From assembly GCA_907163375.1 (NCBI GenBank), contig CAJQUW010005334.1, positions 496,001 through 560,000 of the forward strand: a stretch of DNA of 64,000 nt, given 5' to 3'. Every line of letters begins with the position of its first letter. Position 1 is the first letter of the stretch. The notes under the pieces were generated by a model, which saw only the letters and a program-made list of their open reading frames with translations, had not been told where the DNA came from and ran no database searches. The position numbers were made by a program, and so were the translations under genes. Of this stretch, positions 1-11,700 are shown in pieces. The stretch comes from Prostheceraeus crozeri (lineage: Eukaryota; Platyhelminthes; Polycladida; Euryleptidae).

Positions 1-535
1 TAGAGTTGCCCAACGTATGGAATACTTTTAATAGGGTAACTGAAATATTAATGCAATGCTGATACAAATATCTAAGAATGAACTATGCGCATGTTGCAAG
101 AGATTTCTTGGAAGAACAGACTGAACATGAAGAGAATAGAAATCATGACACGTAATGGATGTAGAACAAGAGTTAATAGACATATAAAATATGAAATACG
201 AGTACATATACACCGGTGAATAAACCCCTTTCAAAAATTGGAATTCAAAAGTGCAGAAGTCTCCAAATTATTGACTACAGATGGCCGACGTATACAGCTC
301 CGAAGTCTGATGTCACATAAGCTATAACAACACCACCACACAGACTGCAGCTAGCTATTGACAGGCTCAGTGGTATCATTCTTTGTTCCTGGCTCCTGCT
401 AGTGATCAGCTGCTGGAAGTAATCAAAAAGGGAAACTTATTAGTTGAAAAGAAATTCTTCTGTGTGGCGGTGGTAATATAACCTATGTAAAATGTTTTCT
501 GCAAATTTCTTTGTCTATCTACCTAGCTAACCTCA
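1..535. other. No gene seen; AT-rich flank
   Basis: No ORF with recognisable domains and no clear repeat was seen in this stretch. It lies downstream of the MFSD1-like gene's last exon, on the far side of the RTE copies, and is most simply read as intergenic DNA. Confidence 0.4.
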
Positions 536-725
536 GCATCTGGGGAGGGTGGTGGGACCCGGATGGAGGAAATGCTATCAAAGCGCTGAGGCAGCCACAC
601 TGTGAGAAGGAAAACTCGAAACCAACAGCTTTCTCCAACAGCTGTCTACAAAGTTGGAGTTGATGTTAGGAAGGGCATCCAACCGTAAAACCCTGCTTCT
701 ATTCAATGAAAATGTTGGTCAATGA

Positions 726-1571
726 ATGTACGATGCAGAGGGGCCACCTCCGGACCCTCGGATGGCGAACAGGAGGGCGCATCAGCAGCCCCGGACTGAT
801 GTGACAGAGGCGATCAGGGGTCTATTCCAGCAGCCTTGGACTGGAATGCGAAATACGAGCAGAGGACATTTGAAAGATAAGGGAATGCGTAAATTTCGTT
901 TTGCTTCCTTGAACGTTGGCACTCTACGGGGTAGAGCTGGAGAAGTAGTAGAAACGCTGACTCGAAGAGCTATTGACATCTGCTGTGTTCAAGAGACGCG
1001 TAGGAGAGGGGAATCGGCAGGACTTGTCACGGGAAAAAGCAGCAAGTACAAGTGCTTTTGGAAGGGCAATGAGGACGGTTTTGGTGGTGTTGGCGTCTTA
1101 GTTTCTGAGGAGTGGATTGACAAAGTTTTGTCAGTCACGAGGATCAATGGGAGAATTCTGTGGATGAGATTCTTAAACGATCGTCAGATAATCAATGTCT
1201 TCAGTGTGTATGCTCCTCAAGTTGGACGACCGCAGGATGAAAAGGATTCGTTCTACGATACCCTGTTAAATCATCTACCAACGGTCCCTGAAAGTGAGAT
1301 GCTCATTATCTGCGGAGATTTTAACTGCCATGTTGGAGACTCAACGATTGGTTTCGCGGACATCCTCCGTAATTATGGATTCGGTTCCAGAAACGTTGAA
1401 GGTACAAGGCTGCTCTATCTGTGTGCTGCTTTAAATCTCTCTGTGACCAACTCATTCTTTAAGAAAACTGCATCTCGCTTGGTCACGTATAAATCAGGTG
1501 CAACATCGACCCAAGTCAACTACATATTGGTAAGAAGATCTGACCTCAAGTTTGTTAGAAATGTGAAGTAA
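726..1571 (+). pseudogene. RTE ORF endonuclease domain (5' part of broken ORF)
   Basis: 281 codons. From about residue 55 the EEP (endonuclease/exonuclease/phosphatase) fold is readable: FASLNVGTLRGR at the start, VQETRR carrying the catalytic Glu, VYAPQVGR, CGDFNCHVG with the catalytic Asp/Asn pair, and a late VNYILVRR region corresponding to the usual DYILV strand. This domain nicks target DNA for target-primed reverse transcription. A one-base frameshift near 1566 produces the stop; the continuation in the next frame at 1567-1630 rejoins the downstream ORF. The first 50 or so residues may be leader translated by chance; a start near 885 (MRKFRFASLN) is equally plausible. Confidence 0.8.
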
Positions 1572-1609
1572 TTGGAAGCGAAGAGTGTGTTTCTCAGCAT
1601 AAGCTCCTT

Positions 1610-3076
1610 GTGTGTGATATGAACATCTATGTCAAAACACAAGTAAAGAAAAGCAGAAATCCGGCATTGCGCATTTGGAAGCTCAAATCGGCTACAAGCC
1701 ATGCAGTTTTCGAAAACCGGGTAGCTGAGAAGCTTCACACCGTGGAGGCGAGTGATAAAGTCAGCAAAATTTGGGAGACTTTGGTTTCGTCCTTAAAGAG
1801 TGTGAGTGAAACAACATGTGGCTATTCGAAAGCGGGTCCGGTCAAGCGTAGAGAGACGTGGTGGTGGAATGAGGAGGTTGACGCAGCTATAAAGCGTAAG
1901 CGGAAACTCTGGAAAGAGTGGCAGAGGGGAGGCGACAAAGAGGCCTATCAAGCTGCGAAGCGTGATGCCAAGTCCACTGTCTACTTCGCTAAAAAGAGAG
2001 CTCAAAAAGAGAGGTTCACCAATCTTGATGTGGTTGACAAGAAAAATCACTTATTTAAAATCGCCCGGAAAATGAAGGTCGAAAACGCGGATGTCATAGG
2101 TGAAAAGTGCATCAGACGTGATGATGGGAGTCTGGCTTTTTCAGACGAAGATAAGGTTGAAGCCTGGAGATCACATCATCAAAAGCTGCTCAATATGGAG
2201 TTTCCCTGGGATCCGTCCACCCTGAGTGAAGTGTACCCGAAAGTCGGCCCGGCTCCTTTCATAACTTTTGATATGGTAGAGCGGGCAGTTAGGAAAATGA
2301 AAGATGGCATGGTTGCTGGTCCTTCAGGTATCGTTGTGGAAATTGTACGTGCGGGTGATGCTGTGGTCACAGACTGCATCGTGAAGCTCTGCAATGACAT
2401 AATCAGAGAGCAGAAGGTGCCCGAGGAGTGGAGCAAGTCAACCATCATCAGCTGCTATGAAGGCAAATGAGACGCTCTTGAAACAACAAATTACAGAGGC
2501 CTAAAACTCCAAGATCACATCATGAAGGTTATGGAACGCGTGTTAGAGCCCCTCATCAGACAGCAAGTCGACATCGATTCGATGCAGTTTGGTTTCATCC
2601 CCGGTCGTGGAACATCGGACGCAATATTCACCTTGCGCCAGATTCAAGAAAAGTTCCTTGCAAAGAAAAAAGACGTTCACTTCATGTTCGTTGACCTTGA
2701 AAAGGCGTTTGACCGCATACCAAGGAGGGTCCTATGGTGGGCTATGCGTTTGGCTGGCATCGAGGAGCGGATTGTTCAAGTCGTCCAAGCAATGTACATG
2801 AACTCGACGTCCAACATTCGAGTCAATGGGTGTTACAGCAGCAGTTTCGATGTCACAGTGGGAGTACACCAGGGTTCAGTACTCAGTCCACTCCTTTTTA
2901 TAATCGTTATGGAGGCGCTATCTTGCAACTTTCGACACGGTTACCCATGGGAAATCCTGTATGCGGATGACCTGGTTCTCGTTGCGGATAGCCTTGTGGA
3001 TTTGGAGTCGCGTTTCGCCATGTGGAAAGATAGCCTTGAATCTCGTGGGCTTCGTGTAAATGTGAGGAAGACCTAA
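1610..3076 (+). pseudogene. RTE linker and reverse transcriptase
   Basis: Two in-frame blocks (1610-2470 and 2522-3076) separated by a single TGA at 2468 form the linker and RT. The linker contains the expected WWNEEVDAAIKRK motif. RT motifs appear in order: MQFGFIPGRGTSDAIF, FVDLEKAFDRIPR (motif A, both Asp present), VHQGSVLSPLLF (motif B) and ILYADDLVLVAD (motif C catalytic YADD). The enzyme would copy the element RNA at a nicked chromosomal end. The catalytic residues survive but the stop and flanking frameshifts make it a pseudogene. Confidence 0.82.
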
Positions 3077-3915
3077 GTTATGCACAGCACCTACCAGGAC
3101 AGCAGAGCTCCAAAACCTGTCGGTAAATTTCCATGCGGCGTCTGTAGACGGTGTAGGACGCAATTCTATCTTGTGCTCCTGTGGCAAACACTGGGTACAT
3201 CACAAGTGCTCGGGGATCCGTGGACAGCTTAAAGATGACCCCAACTACAAGTGCAAAGTGTGCCGAGGTGAAATTGCTAATCTCGCACAAACGACTCCTA
3301 CCAATGTGAAAGTCAACGACGAGGAGTATGAAGTTGTTCCAGCTTTCTGTTACCTTGGTGACATGATCGGGCAGTCAGGTGGTTGTAAGGATGGAGTGGC
3401 GATGAGAGTGCGTTCCGCTTAAAAAAATTTCAGAGAGCTTCTCCCCGTCCTTACTGACAAAGGTATTCCCTTCAGAACGCGTGGGTACGTGTACAACATG
3501 TGTGTCCGCAGCATATTGCTCTACGCCAGCGAAACTTGGCCACTCACCACAGGTGGATATCTTCAAAGCGACTTGCGACCGCGTTCCCATGGACGATCTG
3601 CGCGTGAGACTCGGCATTCGCAGAATTGAAGATGTGATACGTACAAGAAGACTGCGCTGGTATGGTCACGTTCAGCGATTGGATGACAACTCGTAGCCTA
3701 AGAAAATCCTGTCCCTTGAGGTTCCTGGACCTAACCCACGAGGTCGCCCCAAGAAGAGATGGCTTGACAACATCAAGGAGGATATGCGAAAGCTTGATCT
3801 TCTCAACATCAGCCCACAAGATCGAACATCGTGGAGAAATACCATGAATGGACCAACATTCGACGGCGTCCAACCATCGCAATACGGTGAAAAGAAGACG
3901 TTAAACGTGGAGTGA
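3077..3915 (+). pseudogene. RTE C-terminal Cys-rich and tail region
   Basis: Broken continuation of the RTE ORF. Around 3165-3270 lies a PHD/RING-like Cys/His cluster (CSCGKHWVHHKCSG, then CKVC), followed by CYLGDMIGQSGGC at about 3350 and the typical tail blocks RTRRLRWYGHVQRL (3645) and PRGRPKKRWLDNI (3735). These blocks recur in the RTE fragments at 4.6-5.1 and 15.5-16.2 kb. Frameshifts lie near 3076 and 3421, and a TAG interrupts at 3694. Confidence 0.75.
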
Positions 3916-4045
3916 AGTGAGTGAGAGTATCTATGATCAGAATACATGTGAGGTGTAAATCAAGCATGAACAGACAAAATTTAACATGCAATGAATAACA
4001 TCGAAAATCTGCTGCTTCTCTAAAGACGCCATTTTTCACGTTCGG

Positions 4046-5190
4046 CAGTTGCGAGTAGGATGCCTTCAAAAGAAAAAATATCTCTACATGACTATCATTG
4101 ATCTAGGAAAGACTTTCGCCAGGGTTCCGCGGTCAGTAGTTCAATGGGCTCTGACATGCGCAGGAGTAGAAGAATGGCTGGTGAACGCGGTGATGAGGCT
4201 GCTCAAAAATCCCCAATCCATCGATAGATGGGGATCATTTTCTGGCGATCTCTTCAGCGCTACGGAAATAGTCCGTCAAGGTCCAGTGTTCACTCTACTA
4301 CTTTTCGAAGTCACACTGGATGTTGTGACGAAGAACATCGGATATCGAGAAGTTCTCTAAGCTGATGACCACGTCTAGATTTAGGAAACGAGAGAGCAGC
4401 TATCAGCCAAGATTACTTTATGGAAATATACCCTTCCCGAGGTGGGCTAATTGTTAATGTAGAGGAATTTCACGTCAAGCGATCCAGCTCCCAGTACAAG
4501 CTTTCATGATGCCAGCCTTCAGTCCAATACCATTTGCCATCTTGGTTTCAGCATTATCTCATTCATGCGCTCCTTCTGAGGTGGTTGGATGCACAATCAG
4601 TGCAATAATACGACTGTCAGTTTGAGAGCTGCCGTAAAATGTGTGTGGACGATATCGTGTCGGGGCAGCGTGCTACAACTGACGTCTAATTCGGACAATT
4701 CTCAGTTGGAGGTCAATCGGTTTTGCTATCTTGACACGCTGGACAAAGGTGAAGGTGCTGTCGGTACATTGCAGGCTCGCATTAGAATCGGGTGGAGCAC
4801 ATTCCGAGAATTTGCCGCTTAGTGACAATCAAAGCACCGGCTTTGTGAACGAAGACGAAGATCTACGATGCGTTCATTGGAAATACCATGATGTGTGGCA
4901 GCGAAACGTGGGTCATGATTAATGCATCTTTGCGGCAACTTCAGAATGGCTCGTTGGATGTGTGGCATCTCTCCTCAACATCCGGTCTCTTATCAAGAAA
5001 TACAAAGACTCGGATTAGAGGAAATTGGCGACGTCGTGCGAAGAAGGAGCTTGCAATGGTTCGGGCGCATGGCTAGAATGGATGACAGCTGTCGGACAAA
5101 GCGAGCACAATCAATGAGCGTCTCACGGCGAAGACCAGCTGACTGAAGAAGCCATGCGTCGACTAAAATCATGTGAAATATGACATGTTA
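4046..5190 (+). mobile_element. Second, more decayed RTE fragment
   Basis: A 5'-truncated RTE relative immediately downstream of the first copy. Readable pieces are a motif A remnant (DLGKTFARVPR, about 4098), a motif B remnant (VRQGPVFTLLLF, 4270), ADDHV after a stop at about 4360, CYLDTLDKGEGAVG (4723) and the tail VVRRRSLQWFGRMARMDD (5030). Many stops and frameshifts make it much older than its neighbour. It lacks the endonuclease domain. Confidence 0.7.
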
Positions 5191-5598
5191 TAATAAATTT
5201 TGCATCATATATCAGGGTAAGATGCTAAATTGACATTTTCAAATTGCTTCGCTAGATTTCCTATTCATTTTGTGAATCATCATCAGCCTGTGAATACATG
5301 CTCCAAATTGAAATTGAGAACATAGGCTTAAAATTTTCAGGTTTTATTATGAGAAATCAAAAAAAAAATTGAAAGAGACTGCAAAATCATTTTAATACAA
5401 AAGCACTGATTTGGGAATGTACAAAATATGGGAGGAAATGATCCGGGTACATGATACAAATCTATCATTGGCAATCAGATTTCAGATGTGTTTCTCAATT
5501 CCATTAATGATTACTTTTATTCAAATTGCACTTTAGAACCAAATACTTTGTTAATGAGTGATGTGTGAGCTTATTCAAATAATCCATTTCCGATCGCT

Positions 5599-5748
5599 TT
5601 ACGCATTGATGCTATCATGTCTATTGGTTATTAAGGCTTGATCATCATCATCCTCGTAGCTGCTATCCGAATTCTGTTCATCAGGCACCGACTCAAGAGA
5701 TCGCTGCCGCTCCGCCAACTGATCTTTGTTCATATTCAAAGGACCATG
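5599..5748 (-). CDS. mfsd1: MFSD1-like terminal exon: cytosolic tail
   Basis: Encodes a 49-residue acidic, Ser-rich C-terminal tail beginning HGPLNMNKDQLAERQRS and containing YEDDDDQALI before the stop at 5599-5601. Acceptor CTTCTTTACAG. Tail sequence is poorly conserved in the family, but the junction (NLIQKRQ|HGPLNMN) corresponds to NRAQGGNLNY in MFSD1. Confidence 0.82.
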   Translation of the reverse strand, partial: HGPLNMNKDQLAERQRSLESVPDEQNSDSSYEDDDDQALITNRHDSINA

Positions 5749-8700
5749 CTGTAAAGAAGATGAACATGTGTTACTCTCGATCTGAACAAAATATTCATTT
5801 GTAATCAAGTTGTAAAAAACTGTTATAAAAATATTGGTGGGAACCCAATAGGTTTGATATTCAGCTCAATATGTATATTTGCCCAAGACCTTTCGCAATA
5901 CACCGCTAAACATTCTCACGGGTGTGCCATGCCACTTGAGAGTGTCCACATGTCAAGCCCTTGAGAATGTTATACGGTGTATTGCGAAAGATCGCCTGCA
6001 AATATACATATTGAGCTGAACATCAAAGCCTTCGGGCTCCCACAAAATTAGAAGAATCTCTAACCGATCATTATTTTCAAAAAGAATCTGATTGTGTTTG
6101 GAGGTGATGTGGCATGCAATTTATTTAATAATTGCAATCACTTGCTCCATTTATATTCCCACTAATGCTTTCATGATTCATACATGTATGGCGAATAGGT
6201 AGCTCGTTATACAGTAGGATCTGCTTTGTGTTGTATCTAACCCTATCTCTTTTCTTTTGTGCATTTTGTCCTGACAAGAAGCTATAACCCGATTGCTTCT
6301 TCTGAGATCTACATAATGTATGGATCTAGCTCACCACATTGTGACGTTTGGTGCTTTAACTAAATAAAATACTTTTGAAAATTTGAAGGCATGCTCTGTT
6401 TATACAATGCGTTCATAAAGTCAATGTGCACCACTTCTGAACTATGCTTTGCCAGAGCAAACAGTCGTAAGCTTACAATTGTAGATATCTAGCACATGCA
6501 CAGAGCCACTGTCTCGTTTGAGAAGCGCAATTGAATGGCCTGTGACATTCAACACGATTTAGAATTTGAATTTAGCTTCATATCCGTCAGCTACTACCTC
6601 GTTAAAGATCAGTACGTTGCATTTCGAAGCTAAGCATGGTGCTGTCAATACGAGAGAGAGAATCTTCTTTGTGGAACATGCTTTCCGCGCCAATGAGGAA
6701 TATACTAATGAAGTGAAGAATGAGTTTTTAGAAAGACTTCCTGCAACTGATTTGCCTCATCGAAATGATGTTTGATTCCAAACAATGAGTTCAGAGAAAC
6801 TGACTCGGCGCACGATGCATCACGCTCAGATCGACCATCAATCTTAACTGAGCAGGTCAACGTTTTTTCTGAAGCTATGCCAAAACAAGTCGATGCAACG
6901 CTTATCCCAAGAAGTGGGTCTATCTCTCGGGGCGGCTCATCCTGCTGTAAGAAAGAACATATGGTCTATATCCGTACTGCCTCTCTTGCCAACATGAATT
7001 GAAGAATGCTGATCATGACAAGCGTCTTCATTGCTGGCTTTGGTTCAAGGAAAATCTAAATGAAAGTGATGTGCTCAATAAGACTTTTTTCTTCTGAAGC
7101 TTGATTTCATCTATCAGAGTATGCCAGTAGCCAGAATTCCCGAAAATTGTCTGGTGAAGACCCACAATATTTGTTAAGAAGCCATTACATTCTCTTAAAG
7201 TTGGGACTATGGTGCGCCATGTCAAGACGGCGAATGTTTGGATCGATATTCACTTCTTATTGCAAAAATTATTTGACCAAAATGTTGTTTCGTTCGTCGA
7301 CGAATTAAGTGACAATGAAAATTTGACGGCTTATTTCCAACAAGATGAAGCAACTGCGCATGCCGTCAATTCCTCACTTCGATATTTGAATTGAATATTC
7401 CAAACAAGAGTTGTCTCTAGAGGAATTTGGCATCCGAGATCCCTGAACTGGAGTGTCTTGGACATTTACTGGTGGGTAGCGGTGAGGCGACGCAGAAGGT
7501 TTACTGAAACAAGTCACAGAATCTACTAGAGTTAAGAGAAAATAACCGACAGCAAATTGACACGAGGAAGTTCACTGAGTGTTTGAGAACATGAGACGTC
7601 GAATTGATTTTTGTATTCGTGAACAATGTGGACATTTTCAACAGTTTTTGTAAGATGTAAATAGATATTTGTAATCACGTAGCCCTGGCAATCTTTTTCT
7701 AGGCGACAAAATACTGTGCATGCATTGAATTATTAGGTGCACAGTGACTTTATGAACTCACTGTACATCATTATACCTGGTAAATATGAGAAGGCATTGG
7801 TTGCTATCAGCTTGTTAATCGTAGTTACTGCATGTAAATTCCAACAACTTCACGTAACCGTTTGACAAGGCGAGGTTGAGAAAAAGACCATCATGGCGGT
7901 CAATTAGAGGTTTTAGGGCAAGGAATAGGCTGTGAGAGTCATGTAACTGCACAAATATTTTAGAGCTGCCAAACGGAAAGATTTGGGGAAAAATAATTCG
8001 AAGTAAGGAATTAATCGTCGGCAGAAATGCACGAGATTTGAACTCACCTGACGCTTTTGTATTAAGTTCAGTATCAGTGTAACAACGACACATGCAATTA
8101 GGTTTGCCAGCAGAAAGATCATCACATATTTCCATCTCATTAGATGATCACTCAAAGGCTTATTATCCTTATCCTGTCCCAAAATGGCTCCAACAACAAG
8201 GTTACAGATGCCAATTCCGACCATTTGAATACTGGTTGTGATTCCTAGAGCGGATCCCACAGTTGCTTGGCTGACAACCATCGGAATTGATGACCACATC
8301 ACGGCCTGTAAGGAAACAAGAAATATCAATATTATACATGACAATCTTCTACTTATTCGATTATTTATCTATTCACTTCATGCGTCGCTCAACTTTCTCT
8401 TGTATCAAAAACATCAAAATCGCCGAAAGTGTTGCACATTTCACACCTCCCATTTCTCACTTTCTCTCACACATGTATTTCCTATGGTGGGACAATGAAA
8501 ACAAAATGAAGCTTTTACGTCACTACTCCCCATATTTGGGGCTTGGACGGTGCTGACACAGTCAGACTTACGGAGCGTTGTAGTACTTTTTGTCCGGATG
8601 CCCTTCCTGCCGACTTCCAATGACACATTCGGGGCTCGATCTCTGTACCAAAAGATCGCTAGGTCAAGCACTTAGCCACTGTGCCACGGAGACCACAATA

Positions 8701-11700
8701 AGGAGAGAAATTGTATGCAAACGCATCACAGGAAACTTGCACTTCGATTACGCATGCAGTTTATCAACTATTGAAAAATGATTCGAAAGTACGAATATTG
8801 TTCAATTTGTGTGAATACCACTATGTGTCAACATTGGATTACAACATATTTCTGAAGAATTTCAGATAATACGAGTATAAGATGCGCGGCGCATTCACGA
8901 CCTTGCTTTCATTTTGGCTGATGTTATTCAGATTTACCGTTAACACTACTGTCCGGTCTACTATTTCTTGCTATCTGTTGTTGATACGTTTGTTTGTCTT
9001 TTATTTTTGGCAATAAACTTATGACTTATGAAGTTATGACCTGTATCTTAAGAATTTGATGCCTGTCAGCTAAACTGGTCAATTGATCATCAACGTGGAT
9101 AGATCGATAGTTAAATTCTTTTCAATCTTCGTTGAATTCTCAGTATCATTACCAATACATGTAGTACAGGGTTGTGCATTAAAATTGCATCACGTGATCA
9201 AAGACTTTGAAATCAATTTCTATGTAAGCTTGTGTATCAGTGGCAGATTGATTATTGCTTTGCACCGATTTCTAGGCTGTGGATGACTTCTATTGCCATA
9301 AAATGCAAGTCTTCATCTATTATAAATGTTTGAGTTCAAACTTTCAAATTTGAATGAACATACATCGGTTCTGCTTGTTTGCCACTATTCAGTGCATACT
9401 GAGAATTCTACGATGACTGACACGCCAAATGAAGTCAGGGCATCTTGACCTGGCCCGGTAACTCACCCGATCTTTCGCCGATTGAAAACATGTGGGCAAT
9501 AGTGAAGCAGAGACTAAAGAAAAAGATGATTCGCTTCAAGGTTGAACTTATCAACGAGTTTCTCACCATTTGGGCGAGGTCGGATGAACTAAAACCCATT
9601 TGTCAGGCACTTTATGCTTCAATGCCTCGCCGTGTATCAGCGTGCATAAAAGCCCGCGGTGGGCCTATAGATTACTAATTGTATCACCTCACGATTCGTA
9701 TGTTCATTGAAATAGAAGTTTCTTAGATGAAAAATTGATTTTTACTTCAAAAGTTGTATAAAGGGAAGAATAGGATAATGTCCTTCTTTTTATCAGGTGA
9801 TGCAATTTTAATGCACAACCCTGTATGTAACTGTCATCTTTCAAAAATTATGTTATAAAACTATGATGACTCTATGAGGAATAATGTAAGATTATGTACT
9901 CAAGTTTTTAGATATAGAAAACCAATAATCAAATGAGCTTAATAATGCTATGGCGTTAGGACAATTGGTCTAAGCACAACTGGTCGAAACACAATTGGTC
10001 TAACGGACAATTGTTCGAAACACAGATGGTCTAACGTACGATTGGTCTAAGTTTAATGTGATTATTCTTGTAATCAAATTATTATAACAATTTCTTGACT
10101 GTAAATCGGGTGGTGTGCGAATGTTAGCAATTGACTTTAAACAAGCTTTTGATAAGTTGAGTTATAATTCCATCATAAACTCACTTTTATCTTTCAAATT
10201 ACCTAGACAAGCTGTCAGTTTCATTCTCAATTTTTTACATGAGCGTAAGCAACGTGTTCGTATTGAGGATTTCTTTTCCGAGTGGTCTCCTGTTACTAGC
10301 GGTGTCCCCCAAGGGAGTATAGTCGGACCAATATTATTTGCAATGGTAATGGACTCATATTCACCTGTTTGTGATAATTCTAAATGCATAAAATATGCCG
10401 ATGATGTGACGATACTTCATTTTGTTCGGACTGAAGCTGATAATTTCTTGCAAGAAGAATGGCGTCACATGGAGTCCTGGTCCCACTCAGTTGGTTTGTA
10501 TTTGAACTGCAGTAAAAGCAAAATTATGGACTGCATCACTAAGAAGTCTCTTGTTCTGCAACCTGTTGTCAGTAGTGATGGTTCTTCCTTGTCAACGGTC
10601 TCGACTCTGAAACTTTTGGGTGTTACCTTTTCATCCGATCTTACGTGGAATGCCCATGTGAATGATATTGTTAAGAAATGCTATCGTCGATTTTATATAT
10701 TACGTAACTTAAAACGCGCCAATTGTTCGGCTAAGATTATACATATGTGTTACGTTGTTTTTATTAGATCGGTACTTTTATATTGTTATCCGTGTATATG
10801 TAATATGCCCTCCTATTTACATAAGCAACTTCTTCGAGTTGAGTCAAGGGCAGCAAATTATTTCAAATCTTTCACATATAATGATATTATATCTGTTGCT
10901 GACAAGGCTTGTATCCAACTATTTCAGATTGTTGCTAATCATAGCGACCACCCTTTACGTGTTATGTTTCAAGACAGGCTATCAACTCCAAGAAATTCAT
11001 GTGTCTTAAAAGCGCCTTTTGCAAGATCGTCTCGTTTTGCAAAGAGCTTTGTAAGATTTTGTAACTGCTGATTATGTGAACAGTTCATCTTTAACTTTTA
11101 TTATTTCTTAACTTTGTATTTGACTTCTGTAATGTATTCACAGCATCACTGTGAGGCAATAAAGACATTCTATTTCTATTTCTATTATACGGTACATTTT
11201 CCCACTCCCAAATAAATCTGTTTTCCAAGTTGTCTGATGATGCAATTCGATATGTCAGGTTAATGAATTAAACATGAAATTTCACTGTATAGGTGTCGAC
11301 AGCTGAGATAGGTGGCCAGAACTTGTTTTACGGTGGCTATGTATACACCAAAAACTTAAGTTTACCGGTTTTGCGAAAGGAGAAGATATTGTAAAGCCCA
11401 CATGACAACAGATTTTGAGTTCCATGCGAATGGTGAAAGCTTTATGATATAATAATTTGATAATAAAAATAATCACAAACCTTTTAAAAATTTAGACGTT
11501 CGTGGGACCGGTTGTGTTTAAACCTATTGTCCGTTAGACCAATTGTGAGTCGACCAGCTGTGTTTAGACCAATCGTCCGATCACCAATGCTACAGCTCAT
11601 AACAACAAGCCAAAGTTGCTAAGTTGTCGATTCACAGATGCTACAATGATAATTGCTTATCTGATGCGTACTGCATGTTCTTAGGCCTATATGAAATTTC

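Larger units (their letters stand above)
536..3925 (+). mobile_element. RTE-type non-LTR retrotransposon, decayed
   Basis: A near-complete non-LTR retrotransposon of the RTE kind, the group often mis-annotated as craniofacial development protein 2-like. In order it shows a GC-richer 5' leader (about 540-725) with the phrase GGAAGGGCATCC, an apurinic-type endonuclease, a reverse transcriptase with YADD, a Cys/His-rich segment, and a C-terminal tail ending in a GTGAGTGAG-type simple repeat near 3920. The reading frame is broken at least at 1566, 2468, 3076, 3421 and 3694, so it cannot encode a working protein. Exact ends are inferred from where homology-like coding and the leader start and stop; no target duplication was identified. 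Confidence 0.8.
9951..11585. mobile_element. DNA element with long repetitive TIRs, split by a CR1-like insertion
   Basis: The ends are inverted repeats of about 90 bp built from iterated GGTCTAA / GGTCGAAACAC units: left has GGACAATTGGTCTAAGCACA (9959), right has the reverse complement of GGACGATTGGTCTAAACACA. Flanking AATGCTA at 9944-9950 and 11586-11592 is a likely 7-bp target duplication. The interior is mostly a CR1-like retrotransposon fragment, so the original element may have been under 600 bp and non-autonomous. I do not recognise the superfamily with confidence. Confidence 0.7.

Noticed and set aside
9900..10055. Satellite DNA (repeated GGTCTAA units)
   Set aside because: The same units occur inverted at 11510-11585 with a shared flanking AATGCTA, which fits TIRs better than a satellite.
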